Shown here piece after piece: positions 1-8,700 of a DNA stretch of 18,080 bases. A model generated the notes under the pieces. The model ran no database searches and was not told the origin of the DNA. It saw only the letters and a program-made list of their open reading frames with translations. Position numbers and translations under genes: made by a program. Source of the stretch: Methanobacteriota archaeon. Lineage in GTDB: Archaea > Thermoplasmatota > Poseidoniia > Poseidoniales > Poseidoniaceae. The stretch covers positions 1-18,080 of the forward strand of contig JAAZUV010000014.1 in the NCBI GenBank assembly GCA_018623995.1. The letters run 5' to 3'. Every line of letters begins with the position of its first letter. Positions within the stretch are counted from its first letter, which is position 1.

Positions 1-1160
1 AACTCTTTCAAGGATGGCTGCTTCTAAGCCCACCTTCTGGTTGTTTTCGACCACGGACACGGTTTGTCTGTGACACTTAACTGATATTTAGGGACCTTAA
101 CTTCAGGCTGGTTTGTTCACCTTGCGTAATGGTAGCTTACCCACCATCACTCACTGCCCGCTTCAACAACGATTACACCTTCGGAGTTTGGCAGCACGCC
201 GAGGGATCGCTCCCCCTAAACGCACAATCAGTGCTCTACAGCGTAATCTATCTCCACGAACGTCTACCTACGAGTAGTCTCACGCGGAACCTGCTATTGC
301 CCATCTCGATTGGACTTTCACCCCTATACCCAGCTCGTCCGAGCGATTTGCAGATCAGCAACGGTGCGATCCTCCACCCAACTTTCATCGGGCTTCAATC
401 TGGCCAGGCATAGATCGACGGGCTTCAGGTCTTCCACCATTGACTCCAAGCGAGCACACTTCGTCCCTCACAGTAAACTGCTGCGGACTTGTCGGTTTCC
501 CTTCGGCTACGCGGATCAACCGCTTAACCTCGCCAATGATCAAAACTCCCTGGGGCATTTTTCTAAACGCACGACAAGACGCTGCTCATATCATCGCTTT
601 CACGCCTTGTCAGCCTGTACCCAACTGGTTTCACGTTCTTTTCACATCCCGCCAAGGATACTTTTCAGCTTTCACTCACGTTACTTGTAAACTATCGGTC
701 TCGAGTTGTATTTAGGATTGGAAGTTTCTGCCTCCCATATTCACGCGCGATTTCCAGCGCACGCTACTCTCTTACAGTCACGTGGTCATATCAGGTATGG
801 TTACGGGACTTTCACCCTCTCTGGCTGTGCCGTTCCAGGCAACTTCACCTTCTCTGACTTAGACAAAAGACTGCAAACCACATCTCCCTCACTTTCGAGT
901 CGGGATTCGGCTTGTCCTGATCCGTTTTCATTCGCCACTACTCACGGAATCTCTGTTGATTTCATTTCCTCCCCCTACTAAGATGCTTCAATTCGGGGGG
1001 TTCCCTATCGCATCGCGATTGTTTCCGAAGAAACAGGAAGTCCCATTCAGCCATCTGCGGATCCAAGACATTCTTGCGTCTCCCCGCAGCTTATCGCAGC
1101 TTGTCACGACCTTCATCGGCACTCGAGCCGAGCGATCCCCCAGTTGGGTTGTAGCATCAC
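1..1160 (-). rRNA. rrl: 23S ribosomal RNA, 5' part (cut by window edge)
   Basis: The reverse complement reads as the 5' portion of an archaeal large-subunit rRNA. Conserved blocks seen in order are the domain I start (gatgaaggtcgtg, aagctgcgataagc), gagaccgatagt with acaagtaacgtgagtgaaag, the aaaagaacgtgaaa block, tgaaagtccaatcgag, gttaaggtccctaa and, at the window edge, ggcttagaagcagccatc. That last block belongs to the L11/GTPase-associated centre (around E. coli position 1050-1090). The 5' end is placed near 1160 by comparison with the archaeal start (around ..tgctacaaccc..ggatcgctcggctcgag) and may be off by several bases. No intron or large insertion was apparent. All protein-length ORFs in this stretch are chance frames. 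The rest of the gene lies outside the window. Confidence 0.97.
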
Positions 1161-1375
1161 ATGTATGTATTCCACACCATGCGAGTAACCCTTCGGTATC
1201 TAAACATGCCAATTCGGCTTCCACAGAAAACCATCTCCCCGAGGGATGATTCTCCTCAGCCCTTCCCCCGACAGCAGTTGCCGAGGTGCTAAGCAACCTT
1301 CCGACCTACCTCACGTATATGAAGAAATCGGATGTCAAGTTGGCTTCATACCGTACCATAGAACCCCGATATGGG
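1161..1375 (-). promoter_or_regulatory. 23S rRNA leader and probable promoter region
   Basis: This 215-bp stretch lies between the stop of the zinc-ribbon/TPR gene and the 23S 5' end. I see no 16S rRNA 3' end and no tRNA here, so the 23S is not preceded by the usual 16S-tRNA-Ala spacer. On the minus strand, TTCATATA at about 1323-1316 is the best TATA-like element; it would start a transcript near 1290 and leave a leader of about 130 nt. The leader should form the 5' arm of the pre-23S processing stem, but its 3' partner is outside the window, so a bulge-helix-bulge cannot be checked. The TATA assignment is weak; read-through from upstream genes is the alternative. Confidence 0.4.
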
Positions 1376-2647
1376 TCATAATGATGGCAACTTGAGAAGA
1401 TTCTGCGAAACCAGCGGCTCCCCTTGTATCGATGCAAGCATAGATTTTGCTTCCCCATACTGTCCCATCTGGGCCAAGATGGCTGCGTGTAAATTGACAA
1501 AGTGGGATTTGGATTTCTCTGCTTCTGAAGCCATTCCAACAAGCCCGAGAGCCTTCTCTTCACGTCCGCTGAGGAGAAGTGCCTGAGCAAGATTGTACAG
1601 CGGTTCAGGATGGTCGGAATTAGCACGAACTGCTTCTCTCAGAGAGAGAATCGCCGCTTCAAACTGTGTAGCTGCATTGGAGACATCAACAGGATCGGTC
1701 GACTCCTGCATCGTCGTAGCGACTTGCAGCAATGCAATTCCATAGTTGTTCATCGCACCAACATCACCAGGAACACTCGCAAGAACTCGTTGGAAAGAAC
1801 GGGCAGCGCTGCGCCAATCGCCTTGCCCGATTGAGACAAATCCGCCCTCAACAAGCGCTTTGAGAGAGTCATCGTTGGATGCTTGAACAGTCATCGCACG
1901 TGCAGGGTGAAGATCGAATGGAGTGAATGTTTTTTCCGCATATTCGACAACTTGCGGTTGAGCAAAGGAATCATCAACTCCGTGCTCGACATGCACAACA
2001 GTATCTTCTAAGTCTGAGAAGACAACCTCGACCACATCGTCGTCTTGTGCGAAGATTCCATCATTTGAGGTTGTATCGAGAGGAATCTCTGGGATGGTCT
2101 CGACGACCGTAGCCTCCAAGATTGGAATAGCGGTGATTCGAACGGGCTCAGGTGTTGAAGGAGCCTCCTCTTCGGTTGGAAGATCGACTTCGGGCAGTGA
2201 GGGGACAATCTCTTCAGGTTCATCTTGCTCTGTCTCAACTGGGGCTGCGATGCTTTCTGGCTCGGCGACATTCTCATCTGCTAGTACCACAGGAGATTCA
2301 GGTTCAGGCACATCTTCGTTTGTTTCAGTGTTTTGCTCGACATCGAATGGTATTCCGTCGCGATGACTACCGATTCCGAACGGCAGACGTGACACGTTGG
2401 TCAGCGATTCACCACCAAAGCCGAATGGAAGTGAGGAGGAAGGTTCAGGTTCCTTCACCTCTACGGGACGCTCCATACCTTCCAGATCATACCAAGCGTC
2501 AGCGGCCTCGTCCAAACCAGGCACTTCTGTAGGTAGAACCATTTCTGCGTCCTGAAAATCTTGAGATTTCTTTTGAATTTGTGAACCACAAGCAGGACAA
2601 GAACCACCAGCGAGATACAGAATGCCGCAGACTCCGCATTCGTTCAT
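1376..2647 (-). CDS. Zinc-ribbon protein with acidic linker and C-terminal TPR domain
   Basis: This is a 423-residue protein with three parts. Residues 1-22 form a CxxC..CxxC zinc ribbon (C4, C7, C17, C20). Residues about 30-250 are a low-complexity linker rich in Glu, Asp, Pro and Val, probably disordered. Residues about 262-420 form helical pairs of tetratricopeptide type (for example GDWRSAARSFQRVL and HPEPLYNLAQALLLSGREEKA). No signal peptide or membrane segment is seen, so it should be cytosolic. TPR domains usually bind proteins and the ribbon may bind protein or nucleic acid; the actual role is not known. It lies 55 bp downstream of the permease gene and 66 bp or less before the probable 23S promoter. 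The start at 2647 is chosen because the zinc ribbon begins at once; only a weak GGGGT precedes it. Confidence 0.85.
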   Translation of the reverse strand: MNECGVCGILYLAGGSCPACGSQIQKKSQDFQDAEMVLPTEVPGLDEAADAWYDLEGMERPVEVKEPEPSSSLPFGFGGESLTNVSRLPFGIGSHRDGIPFDVEQNTETNEDVPEPESPVVLADENVAEPESIAAPVETEQDEPEEIVPSLPEVDLPTEEEAPSTPEPVRITAIPILEATVVETIPEIPLDTTSNDGIFAQDDDVVEVVFSDLEDTVVHVEHGVDDSFAQPQVVEYAEKTFTPFDLHPARAMTVQASNDDSLKALVEGGFVSIGQGDWRSAARSFQRVLASVPGDVGAMNNYGIALLQVATTMQESTDPVDVSNAATQFEAAILSLREAVRANSDHPEPLYNLAQALLLSGREEKALGLVGMASEAEKSKSHFVNLHAAILAQMGQYGEAKSMLASIQGEPLVSQNLLKLPSL

Positions 2648-2702
2648 GGTGACCCCGTTGTCCCTTCGGGTTCAGGTTCTTCAATCCAACGCCTTGGCGA
2701 GC

Positions 2703-4430
2703 CTACTCTTCGGCATCAAGTGCCATGTCTGCTTTACCAGAGGAAATAACCACCGACTTGATGGCAGAAATGATTTCTTCAGCGTCATCGTCAACCAATG
2801 CCTCGGCAGGCGATTTTCCTTTGGCACGGCCTCGGGAATATTGAGCAATGATTCCGATGAGCGCAATACAGGTGAGAGCAATCTTCCATGTTGTTCCACC
2901 ATCTTCGCCGCCTACAACATAGACGAGGACCATGTAGAAGGTGATGATGAAGGTCGAGAGAAGCATGACAGGGAAACCTGCTTTGAAGAATTCATTGAAG
3001 GATATTGGGTAGCCGGCTTCTTCAGAAAGTCCTGCTGTTACAACGTTTGCTGAGGCACCGATGAGCGTTCCGTTACCGCCAAGACAAGCACCAAAGGCAA
3101 GTGCCCAAATCAATGGCCCAAGATCGAGGTCAAGTTCAACCGAAAGAGAGAGAACGATTGGAATCATTGTGGCTGTGTATGGAATGTTGTCGATAAAGGC
3201 AGATGCAATAGCTGAGACCCATAGAATGATCACAACAGCAGCAGCAAGTCTGTATTCTTCACTAAACGATTCGATACCTTTCTCAACAAAACTTCCAATG
3301 TAGTCGATGACGCCCATGTATTGCAACGAATGAACGAGGACAAAGAGACCAGCAAAGAAGAGTAGCGTCGTCCACTCAACATGTTCCAAGGGCTCTTCTA
3401 ATTCGTGTGGGTTCGTTGCAAGCAGCATAATGACTGCACCTGCGAGCGCAACCCAAGAAACTGCAATGTGAACGACTGGGTGTAGGAAAAATCCGACAAT
3501 GACCAGACAGAGAATGGTGCCACTTACCTTGAGACCTTTCATGTCCTTGATCGCATATTGGCGCTCAAGTTCAGTGATGTCTCGATCACGTCGACCACTA
3601 AACTCGTCCTTGTACAACCAGCGAATGAGCATGAAGGATGGGACGATTGTCAGCAGAATACCGGGTGCCATCTCGATGATGAAGTCGTTGAATGTGACAC
3701 CCTCTGATGCGAGTGCTGCAATTTCATCATTTTTGTTTCCTTCAATCGCCGACGGAGACATGGCAGATCCAATCATGATGTTCGGAGGGTCACCAATCAT
3801 GGTGGCTGCACCACCGATGTTGGAAAATAGAACCTCGGAAATCAAAATCGGTATCGGTTTAATGTCGAGTACTTTTGCGATTTGAATTGTAACCGGAGTA
3901 AGCAGAAGCATGGTTGTAACGTTGTCCAAAAACGCCGACAGAACAGCCGTAACCGCACAGAGAATAACAACAAGTGTCCAAATCTCTCCACCGCTTTTCT
4001 TGTACGCTTGCACTGCGAACCATTCAAACACGCCCGTGTGTGAGATGACACCAACCATAACCATCATACCAAGAAGAAGACCGATGGTCTCCCAATCGAT
4101 CATGGTCGTTACTGCTTTGAGACTGAGCGTGTCTTCGACGGAGTAAAAGTTCAGTGCGACAACAGCGAGGAGTCCACCAAGTGCCGCAGCAAGTGTTCGA
4201 TGAACAACCTCGGTAATGATCAGAGCATAAACAAACAAGAGAATGCCAAGCCCGACGTATACGGCTTGCTTATCCATTCCTTCCTTGACAGTAATCTCGA
4301 GATGAATTCCATCTCCACCACCTGCAGCGAAGCCGCTTTGTACGAAGTACATCGTCCCGACGATAATCAAAGAGAGAAGTGCAATCAATTGTGCTGGATG
4401 TCGCCGCGAGAAAAGAAGACTACCGCCCAT
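2703..4430 (-). CDS. ArsB/NhaD-superfamily (IT superfamily) ion permease
   Basis: A 575-residue polytopic membrane protein with about 12 hydrophobic segments in two homologous halves. The repeated signature of the ArsB/P-protein/NhaD group is visible: FLDNVTT (about 168-174) followed by IGGAATMIGDPPN (205-217) in the first half, and FIDNIPYT (412-419) followed by GGNGTLIGASAN (451-462) in the second. These re-entrant motifs form the substrate site in the family. Members include Na+/H+ antiporters, arsenite permeases and the human OCA2 P protein. The sequence does not fix the substrate; Na+/H+ exchange is a reasonable guess for a marine cell, and no arsenic genes are nearby. A first hydrophobic stretch (13-33) precedes a short loop and may be an extra helix. 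The C-terminal 45 residues are charged and probably cytosolic. The start codon lies 48 bp after the YhbY-type gene, with no clear Shine-Dalgarno. Confidence 0.9.
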   Translation of the reverse strand: MGGSLLFSRRHPAQLIALLSLIIVGTMYFVQSGFAAGGGDGIHLEITVKEGMDKQAVYVGLGILLFVYALIITEVVHRTLAAALGGLLAVVALNFYSVEDTLSLKAVTTMIDWETIGLLLGMMVMVGVISHTGVFEWFAVQAYKKSGGEIWTLVVILCAVTAVLSAFLDNVTTMLLLTPVTIQIAKVLDIKPIPILISEVLFSNIGGAATMIGDPPNIMIGSAMSPSAIEGNKNDEIAALASEGVTFNDFIIEMAPGILLTIVPSFMLIRWLYKDEFSGRRDRDITELERQYAIKDMKGLKVSGTILCLVIVGFFLHPVVHIAVSWVALAGAVIMLLATNPHELEEPLEHVEWTTLLFFAGLFVLVHSLQYMGVIDYIGSFVEKGIESFSEEYRLAAAVVIILWVSAIASAFIDNIPYTATMIPIVLSLSVELDLDLGPLIWALAFGACLGGNGTLIGASANVVTAGLSEEAGYPISFNEFFKAGFPVMLLSTFIITFYMVLVYVVGGEDGGTTWKIALTCIALIGIIAQYSRGRAKGKSPAEALVDDDAEEIISAIKSVVISSGKADMALDAEE

Positions 4431-4478
4431 GCTGTTTGGACCAACATGACCTTATTGAGCGTTGGGTTGGTGTTTGAA

Positions 4479-4742
4479 TCAATTCTTCCAAAACACAGCC
4501 ACATTACCTCGAGCAAAAACGACATGACTTGACGTTTCGTTAGCGAGATGTGCCCAAACCTGTTTCATCTCTTCACGAGGAAAGAGCCCACGGTTGACCT
4601 TTGCCTTGACCAATGTTCTCGACGAGAGTTGCCCATCCAGTTCTACAACGACAGCATCCGTAAGGCCTGATTTCCCAATCCGCATCGTTACGGGCAATGA
4701 GGCGTCTTTTGCCTGACGTAGAATTGAATCAGGAATTTTCAC
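4479..4742 (-). CDS. YhbY/CRM-domain RNA-binding protein
   Basis: An 87-residue protein that is essentially a single CRS1-YhbY (CRM) domain. The GxxG loop appears as RIGKSGLT (residues 21-28), followed by LVKAKVN (44-50) and the closing strand VVFARGNVAVFW. Family members bind structured RNA and associate with pre-ribosomal particles (bacterial YhbY) or group II introns (plant CRS1). I chose GTG at 4742 instead of an ATG further upstream. That GTG overlaps the Rnp4 stop as GTGA and has a near-perfect ribosome binding site, and the upstream extension would run through conserved Rnp4 coding sequence and has no family counterpart. A pairing of Rnp4 and YhbY genes occurs in other archaea and fits a joint role in tRNA/rRNA maturation. 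Confidence 0.9.
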   Translation of the reverse strand: MKIPDSILRQAKDASLPVTMRIGKSGLTDAVVVELDGQLSSRTLVKAKVNRGLFPREEMKQVWAHLANETSSHVVFARGNVAVFWKN

Positions 4743-5071
4743 GCTGGAACCTCCTTTGACGACGAATAAGGGGTGCGGCATACATGCCCGCATTTGAGGC
4801 AGCTTTGAATCCTCAAACCCTTTCGTAATCGTACTCGAGCAGTTGATCCTTGAACCAACAAGGATGAGCATTTGCGGCAAACGACTTGCTTCGCTTCACG
4901 TGTCAACCTGAGACGATGACGACGAGAGATTTTGAACAAATGACGTGCATAATTCTCGCGATGCTTGATTGGATGGTTCTCAGCATCCTGAAGCATCGTA
5001 AGAAGATGGTCTCGGGATTGCAAGGCATATTGCCTTCGCTTGTCCTTCAGACGTTGTCGTCGGCGACTCAT
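4739..5071 (-). CDS. rnp4: RNase P protein component 4 (Rpr2/Rpp21/SNM1 family)
   Basis: A 110-residue basic protein. Its N-terminal helical half is rich in Arg and Lys (MSRRRQRLKDKRRQY). Its C-terminal zinc ribbon carries C65xxC68 and C91xxC94, with the family pattern CRKCSSLLVQGSTARVRL..C..CG..crtPY. In archaea this subunit pairs with Rpp29 and helps RNase P RNA cleave the 5' leader of pre-tRNA. The start is ATG 5071, which has GAGGT 7 nt upstream within the adenylate kinase stop region. An ATG eight codons earlier would overlap adk by 14 bp and lacks a ribosome binding site. The gene sits between adk and the YhbY-type gene, with which it overlaps by 4 bp. Confidence 0.92.
   Translation of the reverse strand: MSRRRQRLKDKRRQYALQSRDHLLTMLQDAENHPIKHRENYARHLFKISRRHRLRLTREAKQVVCRKCSSLLVQGSTARVRLRKGLRIQSCLKCGHVCRTPYSSSKEVPA
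4749..4754 (-). promoter_or_regulatory. Strong Shine-Dalgarno for the YhbY-type gene
   Basis: GGAGGT lies inside the 3' end of the Rnp4 gene, 6 nt before the GTG at 4742. It decides the start of the YhbY-type gene and indicates translation coupled to Rnp4. Confidence 0.8.
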
Positions 5072-5081
5072 TTGCTCGACC

Positions 5082-5732
5082 TCACTCAAGTGCATTGAGC
5101 AAATCTGTTGTGATCAAGTCAATATCTCTATCACCATCAACAACTGTGAACAGTCCTGAATCCTCGTAAAATGCTGCAAGAGGTGCTGTTTGTTCGTGGT
5201 AAGCTTTCAATCGTGCAACGACTGTGGCTTCTGTATCGTCTGCACGGCGCTTCTCGGAAAAGGCCCCACAAGCACAACCAGATTCGGGAAGGGGATTGAA
5301 TGAATCATGATAGACAGCACCACAATTACCGCAACTGAATCGACCGCAGATTCTCTCTACGATACGTTCGTCTGGAACATCGATTGCAAGAACAATCGAA
5401 ACGTCAACGATTTCAGCGAGTGCTTCTGCCTGAGGAACGGTTCGAGGGAAGCCGTCAAACATGACGCCATCTTGCGCATCATCCTCTTTCATTCGATCTT
5501 TAATCAGATCAATGATAACTTGGTCAGGTACAAGCGCTCCCGCATCCATGTACTTCTTCGCTTCAAGTCCGACGCTTGTTTGCGACTTAACTGCAGCACG
5601 AAGCATATCACCCGTTGAAACCTGAGGCAGACCAGTCGCATCCATCATACGTTGGGCTTGCGTTCCTTTTCCAGCGCCAGGGGGACCAAACAAAACTATG
5701 TTGAGCATGGACCAACGTTCTGCATCATCCAT
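5082..5732 (-). CDS. adk: Adenylate kinase with zinc-type LID
   Basis: A 216-residue nucleoside monophosphate kinase of the bacterial/eukaryotic type: ATP + AMP to 2 ADP. Motifs are the P-loop GPPGAGKGT (16-24), the AMP-binding STGDMLRAA (39-47), DGFPRT (93-98), RICGR (127-131) and RRADDTEATV in the LID end. The LID has cysteines C134xxC137 and C153xC155; the second pair is CxC rather than the usual CxxC or CxxD, so zinc binding is likely but the spacing is odd. Many archaea use a different, trimeric AdkA kinase; this is the long-LID family. ATG 5732 is kept because GTGAT of the protease stop region sits 8 nt before it; the start eight codons later (MLNIVLFG) better matches typical family N-termini and is possible. 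The gap to the subtilase stop is only 9 bp. Confidence 0.94.
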   Translation of the reverse strand: MDDAERWSMLNIVLFGPPGAGKGTQAQRMMDATGLPQVSTGDMLRAAVKSQTSVGLEAKKYMDAGALVPDQVIIDLIKDRMKEDDAQDGVMFDGFPRTVPQAEALAEIVDVSIVLAIDVPDERIVERICGRFSCGNCGAVYHDSFNPLPESGCACGAFSEKRRADDTEATVVARLKAYHEQTAPLAAFYEDSGLFTVVDGDRDIDLITTDLLNALE

Positions 5733-5741
5733 TTGAACGTA

Positions 5742-8700
5742 TCACTTCAGACCCATGCGTTGGAGATACTGTTCACCGTAGTGTTGCCATTGCTCCATGG
5801 TCCATCCGTTTGGAAGACCTCCAGGTGGCAATGGTGGTCCTGTTGGTATCGGTGGGACTTCCTTGACCGGAGATGGTGGAAGTCCTGCGGGTGGTAAACC
5901 GGCAGGAGGCAAACCTGCCGGAGGAAGACCAGCAGGAGGCAAACCAGCAGGTGGAAGTCCAGCAGGTGGAAGTCCAGCAGGTGCTGATGTGATTGGAACT
6001 GGCATATCCATCGATTGCGCAAGTGCTGCAGCGATTTCATCTTGAGAGACTTCACCCGATGCCATGTCGTTCACAGAATGGCTGATGTCGAGAGCTTCGT
6101 CTCGTCGTGTGCCAAGGTGATCTGGATTTGTGTGTGCATCAGGAGAGACGAGGTCGGTGCTTGAGTCGCTGACTTTCGCTGAGGATTTGAGTCGACGAGC
6201 TCCGATAACCATCGCAACCGCAACTGCTGCCAGCAACGGATAAGCAATCCAAGGCGACATGTTAAGCAGCCCGCCAGAAGATTGTTGAGCACTTACGCTT
6301 GTATCCGCTGCAAATTCAACAACGACGTTTGAATCAGACGTGAACACGATAATGAGTTGGTAGCGACCGTCCTTTGCGTCGGAATCGGGTGTAACCTTGC
6401 CGACAATATCGATGCTTTGACCTACACCGAGATCGGTGATGGATGATGGAGACACGGTGACCTTTCGATCCGAAAGTACCATGCCTTCAGAGTCACGTAC
6501 TTCAGCCCGCAGTTCACCACTCAGTGGTTGGTTACCTTCGTTTACGAGGGTGAAGGTTTGTTTTGCAGAATCGCCACGTGGTATGAAAAGCAGTGGTGCT
6601 GCAGTAATATCGGTCGAGATGCCAGCGAAATCACTCGTTGGCACTTCCACTCTTAGAATCAATTCGCTCGTTACGAAACGACCATTGTTGCTTGCATTGA
6701 CATAGAGTGGGAGATCAAAGCCAGTACCCGCATCAGTTTGATTTGGTGGAAGAATGGCGACAACAACGTTGGCTTGGGATAGAACACCGACGAACGATGG
6801 TGGGTTCGCATAGTTGACCGTCCATCCATCCGGTGCAAGTCCGTAACTCCATTCTAGGTCGAGGTCAGCATTGCCTGTATTGAGAACATTGAGTTCAACG
6901 AATGTGAAATTTTCACCAACAACAGCAGATACGATTCCTACTTCTGCTTGCTCAAGTTGCACATCGAGATTGTCCGATACGACCAGAGATGTTGTGTTGA
7001 GTGTAAACGATTGCGCACTGTGCTCAACACGAAGAGTGTAGGTGTTTGAGTTCCCTTCTCGGGCAGTTTCAGGAACAAGGAGCATCAACTGTACATCTGC
7101 TGATTGTCCAGCTAGTAAGTTCAAGTTGAGATTGGTTGAACTCGTTTGGTCGAGGTACGACATTTGAGCAGCCCAGGATGGGTTGCCTCTCTCAAGCGTC
7201 ACTGTGAAGCCCATCTCTGTGTTTCCATCGTTGCTGATGGTGTGATTGTAGTAGACGACGTCTCCAGTGTTGGCATAGACAGGCGCAGCGAGTGCACCAG
7301 GGCCGATGGCACCGGACGGACCGTAAAGATCGGACTTGAAAGAACGTAATTCCGAAACAGCAACATCGACCACTTCAACATGGTTCAACGTTGGATCAGT
7401 TGGTGAGGTCACAACACACGTGATTTGATCGATGAAACCTGCTGCCGGTTGGCCATTTGAAACACCCGGGACAAACACATTCACATCCATCGACAGATCT
7501 TGCAGGATATTCAGTGGTTCGAACTCCAGTGTGGAAGAATTGGAGTTCCCGAGCATAATCTGCCATTGTGAGGCCGATGTGCATGACATCGTGTATTGTG
7601 CTGCTGAGTTACCAGTATTCCGCACACCAATCGAGAAACCAGTACTTGCACCAGGTTGTGCTTGCACACCGACGGTTCCTGATGGAACAACATCAACCGA
7701 GTCGACTTGATCTATGGTGAAGGTCAGTCGTTGCGTGTGCGATACTGTCGGCTGATTTTGGTAGCGAGCGGTTACGTCAACGACGAAGGTTCCTGCACGA
7801 GCAAATCGTTCTGTCGAACCGTCAAGTGCTGCGGAAAGATCCTCCAAATCCAACTGAAGATAAACAGTGTCATTTTCGGTTCCTTGACCGCTGAGCGTGA
7901 ACGGCCCGGATTCGTTCACTGTACGAGACCATTGGTCTTCTGGGCTGTTGAGAATCGCCGGGTAAATCAAGTCTGGTTCTTGGACACCTGAAACTGTCAA
8001 ACTGACGGGTCGTTCTCCAGTACCCTCGTGCATGACAACGAACGGAAGCGAGAGGCCTGTTTCATTTCGAACATCCATTTCCACAGTTGCAGCTGCGTCT
8101 CGATCAGCCGTTGACTGAGGGACACTGCCATCCTCATTGAGGAAGACCACTCTCAATCCTTGGGCTGTAACTTCGATGTTCACGTCGAGCACGTTGTTGT
8201 CTGTACCACTTACGCCGTCATTCAACTCAGGGACCTGGTTGTTTGTGTCAAGAGAGAGTCGCAGCGTATGGATTCCCGTCGTGCTAAATTGCGTGAAGAA
8301 CGAAACGGAATCGAGTTCACCGCCTTCAAGTGAGGAGCGATTTGAATCATAGAGAATGGAGCCTTCTGTCACATCTTCTACTTGAATTCGGTAAACACCC
8401 GAGGCAAGTGTGCCTTGGTTGTGCCAAGCGAGGGAAACCGAGACCAAGTCCCCGACGAGCGGAGTGAAGGAAGATGGGAGAATACTGTTTCCAAAGGTCG
8501 TCAAATCTGCCTTAGGGATGAGCGTGGCGTCTGCTGCCAACACCACACTGAAGCGTTGGCTACTTCCACCACGATGTTCGACCATAATCATCCATTCACC
8601 GGTTTGCGTGCTTGTGCCCGCCGGAAGACGTACGCGCTCGATGTTGTTGAGATCATCAGCAGAGCCACCTGATACCGAAGCCCCGCTGACGAAGTTGTTA

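Noticed and set aside
129..1296. Open frames on both strands across the first 1.3 kb
   Set aside because: They lie in conserved 23S rRNA sequence and its leader, show no protein family pattern and have rRNA-constrained composition.
1161..1375. A tRNA or 16S 3' end ahead of the 23S gene
   Set aside because: No cloverleaf with a T-arm motif and no anti-Shine-Dalgarno 16S tail could be found in either strand.
2622..3053. Plus-strand frame of 143 codons
   Set aside because: It is antisense to the permease C-terminus and the start of the zinc-ribbon gene and has no family features.
4743..4880. Upstream extension of the YhbY-type protein to an ATG at 4880
   Set aside because: It would run out of frame through the conserved zinc ribbon of Rnp4, and the GTG at 4742 has a strong ribosome binding site and matches the domain start.
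5874..5978. Short regular repeats that might be read as a CRISPR array
   Set aside because: The units are 15 bp, directly abutting with no spacers, and encode AGLPP in frame.
5797..6045. Glycine/proline-rich plus-strand frame of 82 codons
   Set aside because: It is the antisense of the AGLPP repeat of the subtilase; its low-complexity composition follows from the repeat itself.
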